Positions 49,114 to 61,122 of a stretch of DNA of 64,000 nt are shown one piece after another. The stretch is from Diabrotica undecimpunctata (taxonomy: Eukaryota > Arthropoda > Insecta > Coleoptera > Chrysomelidae). The stretch covers positions 76,142,660 through 76,206,659 of the forward strand of contig NC_092810.1 in NCBI RefSeq assembly GCF_040954645.1, in the 5' to 3' direction. A program made the translations under genes and the position numbers. How positions within the stretch are numbered: position 1 is the first letter of the stretch; each line of letters begins with the position of its first letter. Below the pieces are notes generated by a model. The model ran no database searches. It was not told where the DNA came from and saw only the letters and a list, made by a program, of their open reading frames with translations.

Positions 49114-51307
49114 CAGAAGTCGGCAATTAATTTTATGTGCGGTCCGGATACTAGAAGAAAATTTGAACAAGGTCTAGAAAAAAAAACAAATGATAACATT
49201 TAATGAAAAGATGTTTATTATTTTGGTACATTCTTAATGATAAATCAAAACCTTAAATTAATGCGAAAAATTGCACCGACGGTCTTGAGCTAGTTGTTTG
49301 TGGTCTGGTTCTCGAGTCGAACAACAAATTCGAAGTGTATCTTCGAGGTGGGCGACCGTTAATCGGGAGCGATATTTGTTTTTCAAAAAATTCATTTTGG
49401 AGAAAGACGTTTCGCACATATTCGTTGAGTCAAACATAATGGCCAAATTGATTGCAAGTTCTCTGCAATTTTCATATTTTGCTGGCACACATACAAGTAA
49501 TGCTTTTGACAGATTAAACAGCTTAGCAGAGACATCTGTCCATTCTGCCGCTGCATCAACTTCAAATGGTGATTTTAGAAATGAAGATAGTTTGCTTACC
49601 TGTGCAAAGTCTTGGAATCTTGAATTTGTTCATAAGATCACCCATAAATTTTACTAACGCTGCAATGTCTTCTTCGGAGTCCTCCTTATTTTATTATATT
49701 CAAGAATAGTTGGAAAATGAATGAATTCTTGTTGTGCAATATCTTTTTCAAAGATATCCAGCTTACGATGAAAAGCAGACACGCTTTGTATCAGATCACA
49801 TACTAATTTTCCATTTCCTTGTAACTCTTTGTTAAGCGCATTCAAATATTTTAAAATATCTTTTAGAAAAGCCACCACCAGCATGTTGCGCCTGTTTGTT
49901 ATGTATATACTTAAAATGTGCCCGGGCTCCCTGCGTATCTATATTTTGTAAGAAGGAGATCACATGTTCTTTTATTAGGCAGAAATGTTCAATAACTTGA
50001 CCTTTACTTAACCAACGAGCATTATTGTGTTGTAATAAGTCAGAATATGCTGAATCACATTCAGAAAGAAACACCTTAAAATGTCGGTGCTGAAGAGCAG
50101 ACTGAGATCTCATAAAATTAATTAACTTCACTAAACTGTTTATGACTTCTTTAAGTCTAGCACTAAGTTTTCCACAAAGGGCTGCCTGGTGTATTATGCA
50201 CTGATATGTTATTAAATTTGAATTTTTATCCCTGATCCTCTTTACTACACCTTTTTCTTTGGCACCTTTTCTGACACTCAATATCAAAAAATCTTATAAA
50301 AACAGACATTTGTTCATCATCAACAATGCCACATGATTCGTCAAATACTATGGTGTAGCAAGGTGACTTTTTCAAAAGATTAAGAACAGAGTTTTTAATA
50401 TCCGCAGCTAAAATTTCCGTTCTTCGTGTATTACTTCGCGCTGACGATGAGATGCTTTGAATTGCTGAGGCAATATCTTTTTTATCTTCAAAAAGTGAGT
50501 TAGCTACTGCCAGCGTACATTCCTTCACTATCTCAGAATCAGAAAATGGTTTTTGGTATTTATTAAGTATCCAGCACCCACGTAACGCTGCCTCTGTGCA
50601 TTTTTCTTGGTCGCTCATGCACCGAACTACGATTTTTGTACTTTTTTTTCGTAAGAATTAAGATATACCCGAAGTTTTTCTTTACGCGCCTGACTACCAA
50701 GAGGAAGGTTTTTGTGGAACTGCTGATGAGTTAATTCGTAGTGTCGCTTCAAATTTCCACTTTTAACTAAGGCAACAGTTTTATTGCATATAAGGCACAC
50801 CGGAACCGCTTGCGACCTATCAGGCAGTGCCAGAAACTTCCTATTTTCACTGTCCTCTTTTCTCCTTTTCTAATCCATATTAACATAGGTACAAAAAGAT
50901 GTTTTATAAAACGGACGAAAACGCGAGTAATCACAAAACAAATTAACGGTAGTGCGCTACGTGCATGTCACTAACCAACTAGTAAGCCGAGTGAGCGACT
51001 GTCAATCCGTGGGCAACAGCGTTGCCAGGCCCATAAATTTTATTTCTCCAAATTGTGTTTTAAAAGTTGCCAGATTTTGAACAGAAGTCCCCAGATTTAT
51101 ATATTTCAGTAATTGTAAACATACAATATTATTATAAAACAATATTTGATCACATACATAACTGTTATTATGTTTATTTATCATTTCACTTCCTATTTGA
51201 AAATTAACAGCAGTTTTATTTTGAACTTGACTCATCAAATCGTTATTCCGCAGTTCAACCTTTCGCGGTCGTCATTCGGACCGCGGTCCGCCTGTTGCTG
51301 ACTGTTG
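49114..51307 (-). mobile_element. hAT-type DNA transposon, inactive, with 8-bp TSD
   Basis: A 2194-bp element between two AACTATAT repeats (49106-49113 and 51308-51315), the 8-bp TSD length of hAT. Its ends are imperfect inverted repeats: the left starts CAGAAGTCGGCAA with TGCGGTCCGG inside, the right (reverse strand) CAACAGTCAGCAA with CGCGGTCCGA inside. This resembles Charlie-like hAT ends. It carries a broken transposase on the reverse strand. Confidence 0.88.
49258..50880 (-). pseudogene. hAT transposase remnant with BED-type zinc finger
   Basis: Read in several reverse-strand frames. N-terminus near 50660-50870: CLICNKTVALVKSGNLKRHYELTH, a BED/C2H2-type finger for DNA binding. Next IVKECTLAVANSLFEDKKDI and YTIVFDESCGIVDDEQMSVFIRFF (first catalytic Asp region) near 50290-50600; CIIHQAALCGKLS (conserved C..H motif) and NNARWLSKGQVIEHF near 50000-50210; and a C-terminal dimerisation-like segment SFSKMNFLKNKYRSRL near 49370. 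The arrangement matches GTF2IRD2/ZBED-type domesticated hATs. Frameshifts near 50270, 49860 and 49650, plus two early stops (one in the third codon), make it inactive. Confidence 0.85.
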
Positions 51308-51539
51308 AACTATATGGTTTAAATTTTAGATATAACAGTTTTGTTTATATCCGAAAATTTAAACAAAATTTGACTGATAATTTTAGCAGGTAATTAAAAA
51401 GCAGGAAGTATAAGTGCGATTCTGGCGATGCCATTGTTACACTCGCTTCTCTCTGGAAAAAAAATTTTTTTGGCGTGAAGATTTTAATGATAATTTCAAT
51501 GAAAATCAGGATAAATGTAAACGGAAATCCTGGTGTTTT

Positions 51540-52750
51540 TTATGATTTTTCTTCTTCTTTGCAACCAACTTTGTTGCAAAGGTTGGCTATATTGATGGAT
51601 ATTTTAACTTTACAAACAGCCGCTCTTAGAAGTTGATCCGAACTGCATTCAAACCACTCCCTAATATTTCTGAGCTAGGATACATGTCTTCTCGCGATAC
51701 TTCTTTTGTCCACTATTTTCCTTTGCATGATAAATCGTAGAATTCTGTATCTTTCATCACCATTAGGTGCCCCAGGTATTGCAGCTTTCTTTCTTTGTTA
51801 GTTGTTTCTACTTCTTTTTCTTTACTCATTTCGGTACTTCCCCATTCGTAACTCTGCAACACATGATAACGCATCGTATTGAGTCTACGCTTAAAGTCCT
51901 AGCTTCGAACGCTTAAAGTACACTGAACACGTAACATTTAATTAAACAATTCTTAAAGTTTAGTCATTCTCTCTCCTGTTGCCGACCAGAATGTAGCTTC
52001 GACTATTTTTTAAATAATTTTAAACTGTTTGTCCTTGTTTAGTGTAATGTTATGTACAATTTTATGTTTATGACATTCTGCGATTGTTGGATAGCCCAAA
52101 ATTGACGAAATGCCTCTGAAGATGCTCTAGTAAGCGAAAGTACTTGGGCAAGATTCAATTAATAAAACTGTGTTCGATATCTGCCTTTCATTTTATCAAA
52201 GTTCATTTATTCGAGCATTCAACCTTATATCAATTTAAAGTTTAGTGATAAGTCTCTACGACATAAAGCTGCCTTCAATCTTATACAACTCTGGTGATTT
52301 CTCTACTCTTAATCTGATCTTTGCAATTTGCAAATTAGTTGTTATTTTCAGTTATTCGTATTCCTAGGTAAACATACTTTTTTACTCTTTCTATCGGTTT
52401 GCTTTCAATGCTTGAAGATTCATAATCATTTTTGTTTTTACTAATCTGCATAAACTTTGTCTTTCTGTGATTGGGCGACAATCGGTACCCTTTACTATAT
52501 TCTGATCCTCACGATACTTTGTACATCAATCTTTCCAGATTATTTAAGTTTTTGCTAATTATTACTGTATCGTCTGCGTATCGAATATTTTTGATCAGTT
52601 GACTTTGATGCCGGCCGTTCCATTTTCCGTAGCTTTTTTTAATTTCTTCCAAATACGAGATATGCATTAAAAAGTGGAGGCGACAATATAATCCTTGTCT
52701 CACAACACATTGTATTTTTATTTTGCGAGATGTTTCTGTTCTGATTTATT
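51540..52750 (-). pseudogene. Decayed LINE RT, carrying a 270-bp insertion
   Basis: The reverse strand reads an RT box (RKIKIQCVVRQG near 52700), the catalytic NIRYADDTVIISKNL near 52560, ERVKKYVYLGIRITENN near 52360, a segment interrupted at 52234, then LIKCYVFSVL near 51930 and the C-terminal REWFECSSDQLLRAAVCKVKI near 51600-51680. It is the same LINE type as 14470-15440. There are many stops and shifts. Confidence 0.75.
51965..52234 (+). mobile_element. 270-bp insertion with hammerhead-like core and 12-bp TSD
   Basis: The insertion splits a LINE pseudogene and is flanked by TTAAAGTTTAGT at 51953-51964 and 52235-52246. Inside, CTGAAGA (52116-52122), a GCT/AGC stem and GAAA (52136-52139) form a hammerhead-like core. 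This and the long TSD suggest a non-autonomous Penelope-like or similar retro-element. It has no coding capacity. Orientation is given by the ribozyme-like motif. Confidence 0.65.
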
Positions 52751-53851
52751 TCTATTCCGATACCAAATATTTGCCAAATGCCAAGACTGATTCTCAATTA
52801 TCTACTATTCTTAGAAATTACTTTATTTAAAATAATAAAATAATACCAAGAAAATAGTTTCAGAACCATATCACTGTTCTTGCTTGGGCTGTTTTCATTC
52901 TAAATATTAATACCAAACTTTCTATACATACAAAATTTTAAACTCCAGTCATATAATAACCATCTAAGTGTGGGGCCAACAGTTATTTTAATTGAAACAA
53001 AAATATTAATCAAATTACTAATATTTGCATTCATTTATACACCCCAATTAACTGCTCTCCTCGCCGCAGTACATTTTGTGGTAGAAAGTCATATAATACT
53101 CCCTGTAATTATTAGGGGTTACCTTCTAAGTTCTTCCTAAGTTTCTTAATACCTTCAATAACATATTTCACCAATGTCCACTACTTTAAACAAATCAAAT
53201 TGGCACTAAACAAATATAACTTTGTATGAACAAACAACCGATTACACCAAGCCATTATATGTCGTTTTGTGATAGGCCACACCGCCATCAGCCATAAACA
53301 TCTAGTGGAGGGTGGATAAATTCCGCAGACCTAACCGCAAGCTTAGCGTTTGTCTTATTTTACTGGAGTATTCTCACTATACCGTAAATAAACATAAATT
53401 GCAATTAAGTAGAAGCAAGTATTAAATGAAAAATTTGTCAATATAGTATATTCCATAAACATAGGTACTAAATAAATTGTAAACTCTTAAATTCTGCTAT
53501 GCCAATGACCCTTTGAGGTTAACAGATAATTAATAAAAAAATACAGTATTGCCCAAAATAAACAGTACTAAAATTGAAACATAGATGTCTCTTTGTGCGC
53601 GCTGTCATATTCAAATAAACTAGTATAGACCTGTCAAATAATCCTTAAACAATTAATTATTAAGGCCTAATTGTTAAAAATGGTGTTAAGTATATAGTAG
53701 AGTAAATAGACTGGCAAAAGGCTTCTAAAATAGATTTTCGTGGGCACTTTGTTGCTAAAATGTAAAACCCATTTTTTTTGGTTTCTAATATTTTTGTAAT
53801 GCAAAATCACTTGGTCGTCCAAAAATCATAGTGGGAGGGGAGTGGTGGGGA
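52751..53851. other. AT-rich spacer, no feature recognised
   Basis: No coding similarity. A short GC-richer segment near 53275-53350 is not recognised. Confidence 0.4.
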
Positions 53852-54310
53852 GCCTTACAAAAAAAAATGCAATTTTTTTTTCATCGTTTTTTGGATGAAC
53901 AATATCCGAAAATTCATTCCTCAAATTTGCATACCTATCCGGACATTAGAAATATTCTTTTTTTATTTATAAAAATACGTTAAACCATTGTTGTATACGG
54001 AGCGCCTTCATACAAAATCACTTGCCCTGAAAATCCATATTTTTAAAATCGTTTACCTCGCTCTACCTCGAAAAATATTGGGTTTAGCAAAAAATGCCTT
54101 CCTATAAACGTTATAGACCAAACATCAGAGAACATGTGGGTTTTTTTAAAATGTTGATTGGATAATTAGTTTAAAAAAAAATTAAATAAATCGAATGTCA
54201 TGTCACGACGGACAGTGGCGAACGCAGAGATGCGAGGGAGGGCGAAATTCCTATGCCATAGTCAACCGCAAATCGGCTCTACTGATGGTGATGTTGTTAC
54301 GGTCGTTTTT
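53852..54310 (+). repeat. Left terminal inverted repeat
   Basis: 459 bp; its reverse complement is at 57024-57482. It runs from poly-A/T-rich outer sequence to the GTGATGTTGTTACGGTCG inner end. Confidence 0.88.
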
Positions 54311-54569
54311 ACCTTGAGACGCTGTTGTGTTATATGGTTGTATATATTCTAGCGCAACAAGTGTATCGTTTTGCATATAATATGTGCATTCTTTTTCATA
54401 AACTTTGTTTTTAGCGCGAAATCCACTGAGATTATTATAAGTGAGACATAATAAAGTTCTTATGTGTTAATTATATTATTAACAGTGATTAATTCAACTT
54501 ATTGGTAAGTTAACAATATTTAGTACTTACTTATTATTACAGTTAGTATTTTTTTGTCTCCATCTAGAA

Positions 54570-56619
54570 ATGGATTTAACGAACAGCAGCAGCTCTGACA
54601 GCGAACTTGAGTTAAAAATCAGATTAAGGCATGTTTCTTTCCATAAATTTGATGCCGAACAAGACGTTTTTATTCAAAATGTGTGTCTTATTTGTCTGGA
54701 AGGAGGAAGGCTGGTTAAGTCTCAAGAAAGATCCAAAAAAACTTTTATTGAATGCACGAGCGAACGTATGAAAAATTGTCATGAGAATAAATACATGCGG
54801 AATAATATTCTCAAAGTTTGATGATCTAAAAAATCAAGATTTTTTAAAATTGGGCAAAAACTGTTATAAATCTTATACGAGCTCAAAGAACATTGCCTCG
54901 TACAAGTCAAAAAATACTAAACTGCCATTTGATTTTCGTAGAGACGATATTTTTCAAAAACGGCAATTGAACGGCCCTTTAATTTACAAAAGTGCATCTT
55001 TTGTCAAAAGCGCTCACCGAATCAAAAACTATGCCAAGTTATGACTAATAATATGCAAGAAAAAATAACCACGACTAATCTGACACTTTTAGTTTCGGGG
55101 CATCGGAGCAACACATTCTAGTCAAAATGTGCCAAACTATCCGAAGCGAGATAAACAAGATGTCAACTGAGTCCGATTTAAAAAAAAAAGGATGTTAGAG
55201 ACTACAAAAAGTCTATTCCTGAAAGCTTGTATTCTCTTGTTAATCTTATTGTCCGCAATGAAAGCGATAATGAAAATAAAATTGAAACTGTAAGCATTTT
55301 CCAAGACATTATTTTTGCCTGTTCGAATGGAAAAATAAAAACTCCAAAGCATATTGGGCTAGGACTTTTAGTTCACCAGGAAACAAGGTCGAAAAAACTC
55401 ATTGAAGCAATACACGCTTGCGGTCATTCAATTTCATACATCGATACTCTTAGAGTGCGTAACAGCATCGCCCAAGAAGAAATTCAACTTTACTTGGAGA
55501 ATAATCATGTGACCATACCGAGACAATTGGTACCCAATCGATTCGTTTAATTTGCTGCTGACAACATTGACATTTTGGAAGAGACTTTGGACAAAACACC
55601 TACTTTTCACGGAACCCAAATTGCTGCCTTTCAGAGAGGACCATTTAATGAAAATATACCTGCACAATTTAAATTTTTGCCGTATAATCAGAAGCTGGTA
55701 ATACCGAATGATTTTCATTCCCTTCACAAAATTTATTTTGACAAATCAAAAAGAAAAGTACAATCTGAGGAAAATAAACTGAGCATCATAGAAAAGGGTC
55801 AGAATCTTAATAATAACATAAGATATCGTAACGTGGCATGGTGCATTTGCAAAATGAGGGACTCTATTAGGGATGAAACCGTTATCCCACAGTGGTCAGG
55901 ATTTCATAAACGGACTGTGGAGGATAAATCACATGTAACGACCTATGGCTACTTACCTGTGTTACCCCATGTGTCGTCAGAATATGATACCGTTTGGACT
56001 GTTATCATAAAGTGCAATGAAATTGCTAAGAAGCTAAATAACAGATACACCGTACTGACGTTTGATCAAGCGATCTATTATAAAGCTAAAGAGCTCCAAT
56101 GGTCCCAGCCAGAAGACACAAAAAACGTAGTCATTCGTCTAGGTGGATTTCACATGGTTATGAACTTCCTCAAAATAATTGGTCAGTTCATGACAGATTC
56201 TGGACTTGCTGATGTATGGTTGGACAGTGGTTCTCTATGCTCAGTCCACAATTGATGGTATTTTATCTGGCAAAAAATACAATAAAGCTATACGAGGCCA
56301 TAAGTTAAAGTACGAAGCTCTGTCAAGATTATTAATAAATCTTTATAAGAAGTGGCTTTTAGAGTGTGGCAGTCCTTCTGTACATTATATTAACTTAATT
56401 CATCTTTGTACATCGGAAATCATCGATACTTTCAGGAGAAAAGAAGACGTTATGCAACTCTCCGATAAAATCTCAACTTTAACTCGTGAACTTTTGACAA
56501 AGTTTCCAGAATTCATTGCAGCTCAAACTGCCACAGGCAAATACTGGAATGCATACTTGGAAATGGTAGATATTCTATTAGAATTTGCCATTTTAGATAT
56601 GTATATCCCAAGCTTTTGA
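54570..56619 (+). pseudogene. Transposase-like protein of an uncharacterised family, broken
   Basis: Start MDLTNSSSSDSELELK at 54570; a Cys-pair segment (NVCLICLEGG) follows, perhaps a zinc-binding N-terminus. Frames shift near 54815, 55040-55225 and 56233, with one in-frame TAA at 55548-55550. The core has FAADNIDILEET, FHGTQIAAFQRG, YTVLTFDQAIYYKA, VIRLGGFHMVMNFLKIIG, IDGILSGKKYNKAIRGHK. I recall similar proteins as uncharacterised ones in many invertebrate genomes, but cannot name the family. Two conserved Asp regions (ADNID and TFDQA) suggest an RNase H-like transposase; this is inference. Confidence 0.7.
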
Positions 56620-57023
56620 AATTTAACCACTTTACTACGTCTTTAGTAAGCTTTATAATAATAACAATAATCTGTAAGAACATTTTTGGGGATACGGGAT
56701 ACTCCTACATACCAAGTCACCTAGGGCTCGATAACACGGAAAGAGTCCCACCAGAGCTCAATCCTTTTGATATCATAAGTATCTGAGATAAGTGAATTTT
56801 CCCCTTTGAGGGAGTGCGAGCCGTATGGCTAAATCTGGATAATATTAATAATTTAATAATAATAAGTATACAACCTTAAAGATATATAACAATACCTATT
56901 ATGATAATATAAATACTCAAATACAGTATTTTAAAACTGTTAATAATCTGACAACAAAACGAGCCAAAGAAGTCACTATTTACGCTAGAGTATTCATCCT
57001 CCTTAAAATCAGCATCACAATGA

Positions 57024-57482
57024 AAAAACGACCATAACAACATCGCCATCAGTAGAGTCGATTTGCGGTTGACTACGGCATAGGAATCTCGCCCTTCCTC
57101 GCATCTCTGCGTTCAGCACTGTCCGTCGTGACATGCCGTTCGATTTATTTAATTTTTTCTTAAACTAATTATCCAATCAATATTCTAAAAAAACCAGCAT
57201 GTTCTCTGATTTTTGGCCTATAACGTTTATAAAAAGCAATTTTTTGCTAAACCCAATATTTTTCGAGGTAAAGCGAAGTAAACGATTTTAAAAATATGGG
57301 TTTTCAGGGCAAGTGATTTTGTATGAAGGCGCTCCGTATACAATAATGGTATGACGTATTTTTAAAAATAAAAAAAATATATTTCTAATGTCCTGATGGG
57401 TATGCAAATTTGACGAATGAATTTTCGGATATTGTACATCCGAAAAACGATGAAAAAAAAATTGCATTTTTTTTTGTAAGGC
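57024..57482 (-). repeat. Right terminal inverted repeat
   Basis: 459 bp, inverted copy of the left repeat with scattered substitutions. Confidence 0.88.
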
Positions 57483-57968
57483 ATTTTTTTTTGTACATTT
57501 ATTAAGAAAAGTAAACGTAAAAGTACAGTAATTTTCAGCTAAATCTAAATCAGCTTCGAAATTATTCTAAGTTTTTACACTTCTATTGGGAAGTTGCCAG
57601 AAAGACTAAAAACTTTTGAACTGAAAATATATTACTTGTAAATGAAATTTGGTAAAATTGATTTCTGCAATCTTCCAATATAGTTGTAGAAATTAAAATA
57701 CTTAGAATATGAAATAAAAGAGAAAATTTTTCAATATTAAATTGTCTTTTTGAGGATTAGGTAAAATATAAAAAATGTAGAAAAATCTAAAATGTCAATG
57801 TGTGGTGTTTAAACACTTGTAAAATTTCGCGGTTAAAATATCAAATTCACATGGCAAAGTTTGTAAATATGACGAAAAGTTTTAACGATTTACATTTAGA
57901 AAAGTTTGTAAAATGTTTTTATATGGGAAAAAGAGAATTATTAGTCTGTTTAAACACTTACGTGGGGC
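57483..57968. other. AT-rich spacer
   Basis: No gene. GTTTAAACACTT occurs twice (near 57807 and 57948), flanking about 140 bp; significance unknown. I could not identify an LTR for the gypsy element on the right. Confidence 0.4.
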
Positions 57969-59975
57969 TTATACGGGAGCGTCCCGTGGTGGTGGAGCTG
58001 GCCTGATGTCGTCTACGTGGATGACTCTGTCGACATCTTGATCTCTACGTACTTCGTACGTATGGTCTCCTGCCACTCTGAGGATGGTGTGGGGGCCCGT
58101 CCAGGTGGGACCGAAGTTCCCTTTGGTATGGTTCCTCACCAAGACTTGTTCGCCTTGTAAGTAGGTCCTGGGTTGGCGGACATCCTCGTTCTCTGGGAAG
58201 AGATTCCTGGTGTATAGGGTGGCTCGTTGAACGTCTCGTTCGACCCTCTGCTGGCGTGTCTCTTCTCGTCTCACCTGGTGCTCAGTTTCCTGAGATCTTC
58301 TCAGTCTGTAGCCCAGTAAAAGTTCCGCCGGAGTCTGGCCTGTGGCTTCATTTTGGCGGGTACGGAGGCTGAAAATAATATCGGCCAGGTAGGATTCCCA
58401 TCTGGGGTCCTCAGGGGATGAAACTCGTGCACGAAGACCTTTCTTTAGTTCTTGGACTCGTCTCTCTACCGGGTTGGCCCGCTGGTGGTAGATTGGACTT
58501 CGTTCGCCTTGGATATTGTGTTTTCGGAGAAAACGTTCGCAAGCATCTGTCCTGAATTGGATACCATTATCCGTAATGATAGTGGACGGTTTGCCCCATC
58601 TGTTACATATTTCTTCTTGTAGGAAACGGATGATGTCCCGGCTTTTTGCTGCTGTCTAACACCTGTACTCGATCCAATTACTGAGGCAGTCAGTGGCTAG
58701 GAGAACATATCTATTTTTGGTACCTCTTGCGACTGGATACGGCCCAAGAATGTCGAAAGATATCATTTCCCAAGGATTTACAGGCTCTCTGGGAATAATG
58801 GGTGCTTTTGGCTGTCTGGCTGCGGCCTTCGTCGTGGCACATATAAGGCATGACCTGACATATTTCGTCACATCTTTTGAGATTGTTGGCCAGTAATATA
58901 CTTCTTTAATGGCCCTTGTGGTCTCCTCCTGGCCGGGGTGATTTGCTTCCTCGCTGTCGTGGTAACACTCCAGGACTTCGGATTTGAAAGCATCGGGTAC
59001 GAGGATTTTTCTGAGGTTTTGGCCGGCTGTGTAGTAGGCTGTGTTGTTTTCTACTACAAATTCTTCTAGCAGGCTCTGCTCGACTTCGTTCCTCGGGCCT
59101 CTGGCGGTGATTCTATGCCATCTTCGAACGAACCTCTGCATGCCTGTTTGCACCTGGTGACTTCGTGCGATTCTGGTTTGCAGAGGCATTTCTCTCAAAT
59201 CGTCGACGATGGGGTGTTCTGCCCATTCTTCTTCGTCGTCTAAAAGGCAGAGTAATGGGAAGTCCTCTGGTTCGGCTTCAGCCGGAGACTGTGTTGGCCA
59301 GAAGATTCGGTCAATTTGACTATCTATGTCTTCTTCTGTGGTTTGGTAATCTTCTGCTGGATTTCGTGAGAGGTGATCAGGAAGTTGGTTTTCTTTCCCT
59401 GGTATATGGACCACCTTGAAATTAAATTCCTGTAATAGCAGTGACCATCTTGACAGTTTGGCTTTGTCGGCTTGGTATTTGTCTAACCATAGCAGCGCTG
59501 TACTGTCGGTGAGAAGAGTGAATTTTTTCTCCTGGAGGAAGTGACGAAATTTCTTGAGTGCCCATATAACTGCTAAGCACTCTTTTTCATTTATATGGTA
59601 TTTTCTTTCGGCTGGTCGAAGTTTAGTGGAAGCGTAGGCAATTATCTTCCGTTCTTCGGTCGGGCCTTGAAATAGGACGGCCCCCATACCATATTCGGAG
59701 GCATCAGTCTGCAGGCTAAATGGCTGGTTCATGTCAGGTCGCTCTAGGTGAAGATTTCCAGATAGGGCCGTTTTCAAAGTGTTGAAAGCTGTCTCGGCTT
59801 CTGGCATCCATTTGAAATATTTCTTTTTCGATGTTAAGTCAGTCAAAGGAGTGATAATGACTGCAAAGTTTGGAACAAAACCTCGGAGCCAATTTGCTGT
59901 CCCAATGAAACTTCTCAGTTGTTTGACAGATTTGGGTCGCTGAAAACCTTGGATTTTTTCACAGTGTTTTTCCAA
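57969..59975 (-). pseudogene. Gypsy RNase H and integrase, one internal stop
   Basis: One frame from 59975 to 57969 broken by TAG at 58656-58658. It begins in the RT connection (PKSVKQLRSFIGTANWLRGF), then RNase H (LQTDASEYGMGAVLF, NEKECLAVIWALKKF, LLTDSTALLWL, LPDHLSRN), an acidic spacer, and integrase (HPGQEETTRAI...CLICATTK zinc site; Asp in SFDILGPY; Asp in IITDNGIQF; Glu in NPVERRVQELKK). The end carries a GPHTILRVAGDHTYEV chromodomain-less tail. The stop removes the second catalytic Asp, so integrase is dead as read. Confidence 0.9.
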
Positions 59976-60040
59976 GGGCTGAGTATCTGCGTCGGTTACT
60001 CTGTGGCATGGACGAGGTGTAGATGCTTCTGATGATCTTC

Positions 60041-60691
60041 TCAGGAATTGGAATAAATGATTATATCATCCATGTAGACTTTTACAAATTCATCTATGAA
60101 ACCAGCGAAGACTGATGTAACCAATTTTTGGAAGGCTGCAGGTCCATTTTTGAGTCCGAATGGCATAACCACGAACTCATAAGACGATCCATCGGGTAGA
60201 CTGAATGCTGTCAGCGGGATCGAATCTTTGTGTAGTGGTATTTGCCAAAAACCACTCTTCAAATCTAATGTCGAGAATATTTTCGCCGTTCCTAGCTCTT
60301 TAATTGCATCGTGGATTGGCGGTAGAGCGGAGACCTCGTCGATTGTTATCTTGTTGATTTTACGATAATCAACACAAAATCGAGGCGTGCCATCCTTCTT
60401 CTTGACGATCACCACTGGGCTGTTATAGGGTGATCGACTTGGTCGGATGACACCTGCTGCAAGCATCTCCTGGACTTCATCGAACATTATCTTTTTCTTA
60501 GCTGGAGAACATTTAAATGGCTTCGTATTGATTGGCCGTGTGTCTGTCAGCTTGATTTCCATCACCGTGTCTCGGGTAGTGGGTTGTTTGAGTTTATCGT
60601 CGAAGACGTCTTCGTACTCCTGCAGGAGTTCCCTTACGGTTGGGACTGCAAATTGTGGAGCTTGTTCATCTTGGAGTTGAGTCTTTGAGTT
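60041..60691 (-). pseudogene. Gypsy RT, N-terminal and palm part
   Basis: Open from the protease stop at 60692: QEYEDVFDDKL, then PFKCSPAKKKIMFDEVQEML, VKKKDGTPRFCVDYRKIN, STLDLKSGFWQIPL, MPFGLKNGPAAFQ and the catalytic VYMDDIIIYSNS. The segment expected after YSNS (about 40 residues including the LGH box) is missing, with a frame change near 60000-60040. The RT is therefore inactive. Confidence 0.9.
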
Positions 60692-61105
60692 TCATTGTTT
60701 GGCTGAATGCGACTTCCAGTAGAGGATTTTTCGTGATTCTTTTCCCACGTGTAGACATTTTCGGTTAATGTCTATTAGTGCCTCTTCTTTTTGGAGCCAT
60801 GACATACCCAGAATTAGATCTTGGTTGAGATCTTTGACAATGGCACATCTCGTTGTGGACTGGAAACTTCCAAAATCGATCGTGACTTCGACTGTACCCT
60901 GACTATGTGTAGTGGTGTGTTTACAAGCCAACTGGACCATTCTCCGCCTTTTATGAATATCTGCCGCTTGAACCAAGTCAAGATTGATATAATTCATCGA
61001 TGCACCGGTATCGATGAGGACCTGGAATCTCTTTGAATTGATGTTCGCATCGATTCGTGGCAGATTGGAGACTTTCATGGCGTTGATTGGATTAAGTTGG
61101 CGCAC
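60692..61105 (-). pseudogene. Gypsy protease
   Basis: Aspartic protease with VLIDTGASMNYINLD (DTGA active site) and ILGMSWLQKEEALID. It is reached from gag by a -1 frame change near 61110-61130; no clear slippery heptamer was found. It is in the same frame as RT, separated by TGA at 60692-60694, which is probably a mutation. Confidence 0.88.
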
Positions 61106-61122
61106 CGCATCAGGAGAGAGGC

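Larger units (their letters stand above)
53852..57482 (+). mobile_element. DNA transposon with 459-bp terminal inverted repeats, unclassified
   Basis: A 3631-bp unit with inverted repeats of equal length at both ends (53852-54310 and 57024-57482), beginning GCCTTACAAAA. The repeats are clearly similar but with scattered mismatches. They enclose a forward-strand, broken coding region. No convincing TSD is visible at the outer limits (GGGGA|GCCTTAC and GTAAGGC|ATTTT). The overall layout is that of a cut-and-paste transposon; the superfamily is not known to me. Confidence 0.8.

Noticed and set aside
57806..57959. GTTTAAACACTT direct repeats as an LTR or TSD of the right-hand gypsy element
   Set aside because: The repeat is palindromic at its core and has no counterpart right of gag, so it does not define an LTR.
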